Shown here piece after piece: positions 58,955 to 64,000 of a stretch of DNA of 64,000 nucleotides. Every line of letters starts with the position of its first letter. The first letter of the stretch is position 1. The notes below the pieces were generated by a model. It made no database searches. It was not told the origin of the DNA and saw nothing but the letters and a program-made list of their open reading frames with translations. Source of the DNA: Pseudarthrobacter phenanthrenivorans Sphe3. Its GTDB lineage: Bacteria > Actinomycetota > Actinomycetes > Actinomycetales > Micrococcaceae. The DNA lies in assembly GCF_000189535.1 (NCBI RefSeq), contig NC_015145.1, positions 3,720,001-3,784,000 of the forward strand, in the 5' to 3' direction. The translations under genes were made by a program, and so were the position numbers.

Positions 58955-59655
58955 GCGTCTCCACCGTGAAGGCCGCTCACCGCGCCGCCGCCGGGGCCGG
59001 GGCCGGGGCCGTCGCAGCGCAAGGCATGACGACGGCGGGACCGGCCGCGCCGCCGTCGTCCGCCATCCGCCATTCCCTGCTCGAGGACATGCTGGGGTTC
59101 CTCACCGGGACGTTCGCCGCCTCACTGGGGCTGTTCCTGCTCAAGTCCAGTGAGGCGGTCACCGGCGGCACCGCGGGCCTGGCGCTCCTGCTCAGCTACA
59201 CGGTCCCGCTGCCGTTCGGCGTGATCTTCTTCGTCGTGAACCTGCCGTTCTTTGGCCTGGCCGTGTGGAAGAAGGGGTGGAACTTCGCGCTGCGTACCGG
59301 CACGGCCATCTTCCTGGTCTCGGTCATGGCAAGCCTGCATCCGTGGGCTATGGGCGCACTGGACATCAATCCCGTATACGGTGTGCTGGCCGGCAACCTG
59401 CTGGCGGGCGTGGGCCTGCTCATCCTGTTCCGGCACCAGTCCAGCCTGGGCGGCTTCAATATTCTTGCCCTGCTGCTGCAGGAAAAGCTGAAGTGGCGTG
59501 CGGGGTACGTCCAAATGGTGCTGGATGTGGCCATCGTCCTGGCGGCGCTGGCGCTGGTTGCTCCAGTCATGGTGCTGCTCTCTGCGGCCGGCGCCATCCT
59601 GCTAAACCTGGTCCTCGCCCTGAACCACCGCCCCGGGCGCTACCTGGCAAGGTAG
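58951..59655 (+). CDS. YitT-family membrane protein
   Basis: A 234-residue protein starting at GTG 58951 inside the end of the aminotransferase gene. After an Ala-rich 40-residue N-terminus come five or six membrane helices, with GTFAASLGLFLLKSSEAVTGGTAGLALLLSY and NPVYGVLAGNLLAGVGLLILFRHQSSLGGFNILALLL, the glycine-rich repeats of the YitT/DUF161 family. It lacks the C-terminal DUF2179 domain of B. subtilis YitT. Transport of a small solute, perhaps an amino acid, is a guess from the coupling. Confidence 0.85.
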   Translation: MSVSTVKAAHRAAAGAGAGAVAAQGMTTAGPAAPPSSAIRHSLLEDMLGFLTGTFAASLGLFLLKSSEAVTGGTAGLALLLSYTVPLPFGVIFFVVNLPFFGLAVWKKGWNFALRTGTAIFLVSVMASLHPWAMGALDINPVYGVLAGNLLAGVGLLILFRHQSSLGGFNILALLLQEKLKWRAGYVQMVLDVAIVLAALALVAPVMVLLSAAGAILLNLVLALNHRPGRYLAR

Positions 59656-59662
59656 CGCCCGG
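59633..59662. terminator. Hairpin overlapping the YitT stop codon
   Basis: CCGGGCGCTACC (59633-59644) pairs perfectly with GGTAGCGCCCGG (59651-59662) around TGGCAA. The TAG stop of the YitT gene is in the right arm. It lies between convergent genes and may end both transcripts. Confidence 0.7.
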
Positions 59663-59672
59663 CTGGGCCTGG

Positions 59673-60593
59673 TCAGCCGCGCGCGGGTACCAGGACCACT
59701 TCGTGCGGGCTTGCTGGGCGGTTGAACTGCGCATTGACGGCCGCCAGCGTGTTGCCAAACAGGGCAGCTGTGGTGGGGATGTCAAAAGCCGGATCCGTGA
59801 TGGTTTCCTTGGTGACCCCCGCGGAGAGATCGTGGTTCAGCTTGATGCGGCTGATCTGGTTCAACTGGTTCTGGACCGCCCACACAGTTTTCCCGCGAAC
59901 CAGGATGCCGTCCACGTTGGGCAGGGGGTCCGTTTCAATCAGGGCGCTGGCCCCGGTCTCCGGGTCTACCGTGAACAGCGCCTGCTTGGCCGAGTGCGCC
60001 ACAATGAGGACCGAGCCTCCCCTGGCGGACGCGATGCCGTTGAGATTGAACCCGCCGGGAACTTCTGCCGCCGGTCCGGTGAGCCCTTTCGTTTCCAGCT
60101 CCACCAGCTTTCCTTCCCGGTCAACCTTCAGGCGGTACAGCTCGCCGCGCACCGAGTTGGTAAACCAGGCGCCGTCTTCCGTGAGGGTGACGTCATTGAT
60201 GAAGCCGGACGCCAGCTGGTATTCGGCAACCAGCTCCCCCTTCTTCGTGTTGTAGACAAACGCCTTGCCGGTATCGCCGCCAGCAACGAAGAGAAGGTTG
60301 TTCCGGGTATCAGCCTTCATTCCGGCAGCCCTGCTCTCCGCCGGGGCCTCTATGAACCGTTCGGCCGTGCCGTCACGGATGTCGCCGCGGAAGATGTCGC
60401 CGCTCTCCAGTTCTCCGGCGTAGAAAGTGGTCCCCCTCCCGGCCGCAATGCCCTCTGCGGAGGTGGCGCCGTCGAGCACTATGACGCCGTCCCCTGACGG
60501 CGGCGAGGCAGCCGCCGGCAGTGCCGCGGGAACAATCAGGGCAAGCAGGGCAAGAATTCCGACGGCGGCACGGCGGTGTACGGTTCGGCGCAT
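59673..60593 (-). CDS. Secreted beta-propeller protein (SMP-30/gluconolactonase-like)
   Basis: A 306-residue protein with a signal peptide (RRAAVGILALLALIVPAALPAAA) and a mature six-bladed propeller: TSAEGIAAGRGTTFYAGELESGDIF, NNLLFVAGGDTGKAFVYN, GFINDVTLTEDGAWFTNSVRGELYRL and GGFNLNGIASARGGSVLIVAHSAK. The pattern is that of SMP-30/strictosidine-synthase-like proteins; the Asn and Asp in NDV and NGIA are possible metal ligands. Substrate unknown. ATG 60593 has AAGGAAGC upstream. It is divergent from the small lipoprotein. Confidence 0.83.
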   Translation of the reverse strand: MRRTVHRRAAVGILALLALIVPAALPAAASPPSGDGVIVLDGATSAEGIAAGRGTTFYAGELESGDIFRGDIRDGTAERFIEAPAESRAAGMKADTRNNLLFVAGGDTGKAFVYNTKKGELVAEYQLASGFINDVTLTEDGAWFTNSVRGELYRLKVDREGKLVELETKGLTGPAAEVPGGFNLNGIASARGGSVLIVAHSAKQALFTVDPETGASALIETDPLPNVDGILVRGKTVWAVQNQLNQISRIKLNHDLSAGVTKETITDPAFDIPTTAALFGNTLAAVNAQFNRPASPHEVVLVPARG

Positions 60594-60774
60594 GATGCTT
60601 CCTTGCTGGGGTTGGGGGCCTTGCTGTTGGGGGTTTGCCATGCGCGGGGCCACAATCTGCGGCGACTCCGCACGACTGGTGTTTGCCAGTCTAGGCACCT
60701 GCAGGGGTCCCGCCAAGGCATTGCTGCCCCCGTTCTGCTTACAATCGAAACCTCAATCAACTACTGAGGGATCC

Positions 60775-61113
60775 ATGAAGAAATTCGCCACAGCCCTGAT
60801 CGCCGCCGGACTCGTTGTCACCGCAACGGCCTGCACCGCCTCGAACCAGCTCACCACCGCGGAAACCTGCGAGCGGATCCAGTCCGTTGTGTCGAACCCG
60901 GCAAACAACGCCGGAAAGACCGGCATGAACCGCCTGGCCAACCAGATCCGGCCCATTCATGCAGTCGCATCGGACGACCTCAAGGGTGCCCTTGAGTCGA
61001 TCCTCGAGTACACGGACGAGCAGGCCAAGGAAACCCCGGACGAGGCCAAGCTCGCCGAACTCCAGCCAGGCTACGAAGAGGCCGGGGCAACCTACAGCCA
61101 GTTCTGCAGCTGA
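60775..61113 (+). CDS. Small lipoprotein, function unknown
   Basis: A 112-residue protein with a signal peptide and lipobox (VVTATACTAS, lipidated C20). The mature part is helical and charged, with two further Cys residues (TCERIQ near residue 32 and QFCS at the end) that could form a disulfide. No domain is recognised. GAGGGAT precedes ATG 60775. A hairpin with T tail directly follows the stop, so it is probably transcribed alone. Confidence 0.78.
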   Translation: MKKFATALIAAGLVVTATACTASNQLTTAETCERIQSVVSNPANNAGKTGMNRLANQIRPIHAVASDDLKGALESILEYTDEQAKETPDEAKLAELQPGYEEAGATYSQFCS

Positions 61114-61140
61114 CCAGGCCTTCGCGGCCGGTCCACTTTT
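61112..61140 (+). terminator. Terminator after the small lipoprotein gene
   Basis: GACC-A-GGCC (61112-61120) pairs with GGCCGGTC (61126-61133), with one bulged A and a TTCGC loop, followed by CACTTTT. It begins inside the TGA stop. Confidence 0.7.
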
Positions 61141-61154
61141 GCCGCTGGGCGCTG

Positions 61155-61400
61155 CTAAACCCCGATGGTCCCGCCGGCAGGGGCAACCTGCCCCAACCTG
61201 TCAGGCTGCGAATGGGCGAGCCGCAGCTTGGCCGCCCGCTCCACAAGCACCGGTATGTAGTCCCGGATGGGACCGTCGTCGAGCAGCGCGTGCTCCTCCG
61301 CCACCACGTCCTCAATGACGGAACGTTGTTCCTGGGGAAAACGCGCTGCCAGGCGGTCGATGATTGCCATGAGGGCCCGAGCCTCGGGTTCTTTGGTCAT
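61155..61400 (-). CDS. Small helical protein with a three-helix dimerisation-like domain
   Basis: An 81-residue protein. ALMAIIDRLAARFPQEQRSVIEDVVAEEH and IRDYIPVLVERAAKLRL match a short actinobacterial domain (three-helix bundle) seen alone or fused to phosphatases. A DNA-binding or dimer role has been proposed for relatives; this one lacks further motifs. The start at ATG 61400 is chosen over upstream frames that enter the dehydratase gene. It lies 53 bases after the dehydratase gene on the same strand. Confidence 0.7.
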   Translation of the reverse strand: MTKEPEARALMAIIDRLAARFPQEQRSVIEDVVAEEHALLDDGPIRDYIPVLVERAAKLRLAHSQPDRLGQVAPAGGTIGV

Positions 61401-61453
61401 TCCAAAAGTTTCAGTGTGACGGAAGCCACAGTCAATAGCGGGCCCTGGACTGC

Positions 61454-62386
61454 TTAGAGGGTGGCCGGGTCTGTGTTCGCTCCACAGAGGATGACGCCCA
61501 CGCGCTCGCCAACTCCCGGTAGATAGGCACCGGAGGTCAGGGCGGCGTAGGCTGCGGCGGCCCCGTGTTCCACCACGATCCGGTAGTCCGCCCAAAGGTT
61601 CGAGCGCGCCTGGACGATGTCCTCGTCGGACACCAGGACGCTTTCGACGCCGACGCGGACCGCCACGGAGAAGCCGATATCGCCGATGCGGCGGGCACCG
61701 AGGGAATCGGCCGCGATTCCGGACACCGGCACATCAACCGGCACGCCCGCAGCCAGGGCCGCGTTCAGGGTTGGTGCGGTGTCCGGCTCAACGGCCACGA
61801 CTTTTGCCCGGCCCTCCACGGCTGCGGCAACGCCGGCCATCAAACCGCCACCGCCAACGGCCACCAGGACAGTGTCCACCCCGCCTGTCTGGTCCAGCAG
61901 CTCAAGGCCCACCACTCCTGCGCCAGCCACAATTTCCGGCTGGTCGTAGGCGTGGCAATAGATGGCACCGGTTTCCCGGGCGTGCTTGACGGCCGCTTGA
62001 TAGGCCTCCGCGTACTCGGCGCCGCCCTGCACCACTGTGGCTCCAATGGCCTTCAGCTTCTGGACTTTCAGCGCGGGAGCGGCGGCAGGGATGAACACCG
62101 TGGCGGGCACGCCCAGCTGCGCGGCGGCATAAGCGTTGGCCAGGCCCGCGTTGCCGCCCGAGGCCACGACAATGCCGACGCCGGCCTTCAGCTCGCCGCG
62201 CTCCTTTGCGGCGAGCACCCTGTTGAGTGCACCGCGGGCCTTGAACGTGCCGGTGTGCTGCATGAACTCGCACTTGAACCAGACTGGGCCGGGAAAATTC
62301 TCCGGGTCACCTTCCAGGACGGGCGTAAAGCGGGTGAGCCCCGCGGTCCTTCGGGCCGCCTGCTCCACGTCGGCGCGGGTAAGCAT
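61454..62386 (-). CDS. Threonine/serine dehydratase-like PLP enzyme
   Basis: A 310-residue fold-type II PLP enzyme. The PLP Lys is in TGTFKARGA, the phosphate-side loop is SGGNAGLANAYAA, and the glycine-rich VAVGGGGLMAG binds the PLP phosphate. There is no ACT-like regulatory domain, so it resembles catabolic or degradative dehydratases that convert Thr or Ser to a 2-oxoacid and ammonia. The N in SGGNAG matches; the reaction could also be a racemisation. ATG 62386 is the family start. A small gene begins seven bases upstream and is likely in the same operon. Confidence 0.87.
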   Translation of the reverse strand: MLTRADVEQAARRTAGLTRFTPVLEGDPENFPGPVWFKCEFMQHTGTFKARGALNRVLAAKERGELKAGVGIVVASGGNAGLANAYAAAQLGVPATVFIPAAAPALKVQKLKAIGATVVQGGAEYAEAYQAAVKHARETGAIYCHAYDQPEIVAGAGVVGLELLDQTGGVDTVLVAVGGGGLMAGVAAAVEGRAKVVAVEPDTAPTLNAALAAGVPVDVPVSGIAADSLGARRIGDIGFSVAVRVGVESVLVSDEDIVQARSNLWADYRIVVEHGAAAAYAALTSGAYLPGVGERVGVILCGANTDPATL

Positions 62387-62393
62387 TGGCTGG

Positions 62394-62654
62394 TCAGACC
62401 TCGTCGTCCCAGGTTCCGGGCTCCTGCAGCGCCTCCTCCGGCTTGTGGTCCGAGGGCGGTTCACCGCTGCCGGCGAAGGAGGCCGGCACGGTTCCGCCGG
62501 CGTGGGTTTGCTGCTCCTCGCGGATGTTGCCGGCGCCAGGCAGTTCCGGGTGCTGGCCGCTCATCGGCGCCTGCTTCGCTTCCTTGGCCTCATCCGGATC
62601 CCCCGGGCCGCGAAGGTCTGCGGTGTTCTGCGGCTCATCATTGCTAGCAGTCAT
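62394..62654 (-). CDS. Small hydrophilic hypothetical protein
   Basis: An 86-residue protein rich in Glu, Pro, Gly and Asp (MTASNDEPQNTADLRG at the start, WDDEV at the end), with AAAGGCAGGA upstream of ATG 62654. No fold or motif is visible and it looks disordered. It is seven bases from the dehydratase gene, implying co-transcription. It resembles the small acidic proteins at 42500 and 49347 in composition. Function unknown. Confidence 0.65.
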   Translation of the reverse strand: MTASNDEPQNTADLRGPGDPDEAKEAKQAPMSGQHPELPGAGNIREEQQTHAGGTVPASFAGSGEPPSDHKPEEALQEPGTWDDEV

Positions 62655-62867
62655 GGTCCTGCCTTTCGGTTGGGAACTGCGGCGGGCGGGAACTGAACCC
62701 GCACGGTCCTCCAGCCTACGGGCTGAACCGTGCCCGCCGCAGGATTGTGGTGGAGGCAACTGCGCATGGAGGCAGCCTGTGGAATACAGTATGGAACCTG
62801 TGAATCGGCGGACCACCGGGACTTTCCTGGCCCAGCCTGCGTTGTACCAGTGGCGGAAGGAGGCCAT

Positions 62868-63473
62868 GTGCTCATAGTCCTGACCGGAATCGACGGTTCG
62901 GGGAAGTCCACGGCTGCCCAAGCGCTCGTATCAGCAGTCCAGGCCAGGGGCGGGGCTGCCTTGCTGCTGAACAACCACGCGGGCAGGCGCGCCATGTCTG
63001 TTTTTTCAGCGAAGCTGGGAATCCGGCTGCCGGCCAGGGCCGCAGACGCTGCGGAGACCATCTTCCGGGTGTGGAATGTGCTGCTGAACCATCTGCGGAC
63101 CAGCCGCTTCGATGGGCTGGTGGTGATGGACCGGCACCTGTACTGCCAGCTTGCCCTCCGGGCGGCCAAGGGCCTGCCCCGCGGCCGCCTGCTCCCTTGG
63201 CTGCTGGCCGCACTGCCGGCGCCTGACGCCGTCGTGCACCTGGAAGTCGACCCCCGGCTCGCCCACGAGCGCATCAAGGCGAGGGGTTCCGATGCGGAAT
63301 CGCTGGAGGACCTTGCGGCCTTCGACGACGGCTACCGCCGGCTGCCGGAATACCCACAGTTCGTCACCGTGGACGCCTCGGTGCCCGCTCCCGAGCTCGT
63401 GCGAAGGCTTGACGCACTGATCTCCCAGCTTCCCCCGCGGAGCATGGAAGGCCCCCTTCTGGCACCCAACTAA
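62868..63473 (+). CDS. Thymidylate-kinase-like P-loop protein
   Basis: A 201-residue P-loop kinase starting at GTG 62868 with GAAGGAGG upstream; the ATG at 62866 is in another frame. Walker A is GIDGSGKST (residues 8-16), the DRH motif of nucleotide kinases is in VVMDRHLYCQLAL, and LHLEVDP-like VHLEVDPRLAHERIKARG is the lid region. It resembles dTMP kinases but the substrate loop is divergent, and a chromosome normally has a housekeeping tmk elsewhere. Phosphorylation of another nucleotide or nucleoside is possible. Confidence 0.8.
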   Translation: MLIVLTGIDGSGKSTAAQALVSAVQARGGAALLLNNHAGRRAMSVFSAKLGIRLPARAADAAETIFRVWNVLLNHLRTSRFDGLVVMDRHLYCQLALRAAKGLPRGRLLPWLLAALPAPDAVVHLEVDPRLAHERIKARGSDAESLEDLAAFDDGYRRLPEYPQFVTVDASVPAPELVRRLDALISQLPPRSMEGPLLAPN

Positions 63474-63496
63474 CAGTCCAGGACAGCGGGCACACC

Positions 63497-63533
63497 AAGA
63501 AGGCGGCGGACCCGCAGGTACGCCGCCTTCTTT
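63497..63533. terminator. Bidirectional terminator after the kinase gene
   Basis: AAGAAGGCGGCG (63497-63508) pairs perfectly with CGCCGCCTTCTT (63521-63532) around a 12-base loop; TTT follows on the plus strand and the left arm reads T-rich on the other. It lies between convergent genes. Confidence 0.85.
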
Positions 63534-63548
63534 ACTGCCCGCCAGGTC

Positions 63549-64000
63549 CTAGCGTGATGCCGTCGGGGAAGGCGAGGTAGTCGTGCCTTCCTCCGTCTCG
63601 CTCTCCGTCGCAGACGGTGAGGCTGAACCGCTTGGTGAGGACGTGCTGGTGGAACCGGAAGTGCTGGTGGACGTTGGGCTGGACGTCGCACTGCCGCCGT
63701 CGGCCTTCTTCAGGACTTCATTGATGAGGTCCTCAAGTTCCTTCTGATCCGGATCGCCCAGGTTGGCGCCGCTCTTGGTGGCAACTACCAGCAGCCGGCC
63801 CTCGGCGGCAGAAACCTGCATCAGTTTCTGCTGGTTTTCACCGCTGCGGGTGCTCAGGGTGGCGAAGGTCTTTTCGGCGTCGGTCTCCGCCTGGAGCTCC
63901 TCGCTGTTGACCTCGTACTTTTGTCCCAGCGCTTCTACAGAGAAAGTGGCGCACTGGTCCATCTTGCCGCTGATCCCGGTCAGCACCTCCACGGCGTCCG
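63549..64000 (-). CDS. Ser/Thr-rich secreted or surface protein, N-terminus outside window
   Basis: The frame runs from the window edge to the stop at 63549-63551, giving the last 150 residues. A compact part (GKMDQCATFSVEALGQKYEV, later LLVVATKSGANLGDPD and ELEDLINEVLKKAD) is followed by a tail of about 50 residues made almost only of Ser, Thr, Pro and Gly. Such tails are typical of surface-exposed actinobacterial proteins. The domain has one Cys (DQCATF) and no motif that I recognise. The start and any signal peptide are beyond the edge. Confidence 0.7.
   Translation of the reverse strand, partial: DAVEVLTGISGKMDQCATFSVEALGQKYEVNSEELQAETDAEKTFATLSTRSGENQQKLMQVSAAEGRLLVVATKSGANLGDPDQKELEDLINEVLKKADGGSATSSPTSTSTSGSTSTSSPSGSASPSATESETEEGTTTSPSPTASR

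Overview
The window comes from a high-GC actinobacterium, most likely Arthrobacter or a close relative such as Pseudarthrobacter or Paenarthrobacter. The reasons are: a homoprotocatechuate dioxygenase that closely matches, from memory, the manganese enzyme MndD of Arthrobacter globiformis; a catR-catB-catC block; a benABCD operon followed by a large LuxR-type (LAL) regulator as in Corynebacterium and Rhodococcus; a mycothiol-dependent maleylpyruvate-isomerase-like protein; frequent GTG/TTG starts; and ATGA gene overlaps. No rRNA, tRNA, CRISPR array, transposase or integrase was seen. It reads as a chromosomal catabolic region.

Layout. 1-2.5 kb: 3' end of katG, a SnoaL-like protein, a yeast-type cytosine deaminase and a luciferase-like oxidoreductase. 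2.6-9.1 kb: a homoprotocatechuate meta-cleavage operon (FAH-RraA fusion, GntR regulator, hpaE, hpaD, hpaH, hpaI) giving pyruvate and succinic semialdehyde. The 4-hydroxyphenylacetate hydroxylase and a separate CHM isomerase gene are not here. 9.2-12.1 kb: aldo/keto reductase, methionine aminopeptidase, small XRE regulator, mycothiol-type isomerase. 12.5-26.3 kb: benzoate/catechol ortho pathway: aromatic-acid MFS transporter, catR-catB-catC on the plus strand, benA-B-C-D-benR on the minus strand, then catA and benE on the plus strand. Benzoate is taken up, dihydroxylated to catechol by BenABC/BenD, cleaved by CatA and processed by CatB and CatC.

26.3-35.3 kb (minus): respiratory nitrate reductase narGHJI, then narK and a translationally coupled lipoprotein. 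35.5-42.1 kb: an AlkD-like DNA repair protein, then a LysR-controlled module of a PrpF-family isomerase, a tripartite tricarboxylate transporter (TctC plus a TctA-TctB fusion) and a UspA protein. 42.5-49.5 kb: small acidic proteins, DUF1232 and PNPOx-family proteins, a two-component system divergent from a two-gene ABC exporter, an orphan histidine-kinase-type ATPase and an FMN reductase. 49.7-57.1 kb: DUF4383 protein, two rhamnogalacturonan lyases (PL26-like intracellular, PL11-like secreted) with matching LacI-type operator cores, and between them two tandem SRPBCC proteins sharing an unusual C-terminal motif, the second frameshifted. 57.2-64 kb: Lrp regulator divergent from a HisC-like aminotransferase, YitT membrane protein, a secreted beta-propeller protein, small lipoproteins, a threonine-dehydratase-like enzyme, a thymidylate-kinase-like protein and a truncated Ser/Thr-rich protein at the edge.

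The most unusual items are the BenC-FCD fusion (a redox subunit carrying a ligand-sensor domain without its DNA-binding half, with a plausible internal start), the FAH-RraA fusion in a pathway lacking a separate isomerase, the fused TctAB/PrpF/UspA module, the paired LacI-type operators of the pectin lyases, and the SRPBCC pair with the HPFDQT...LGQH tail. All functional statements rest on recalled family features; no database search was run.
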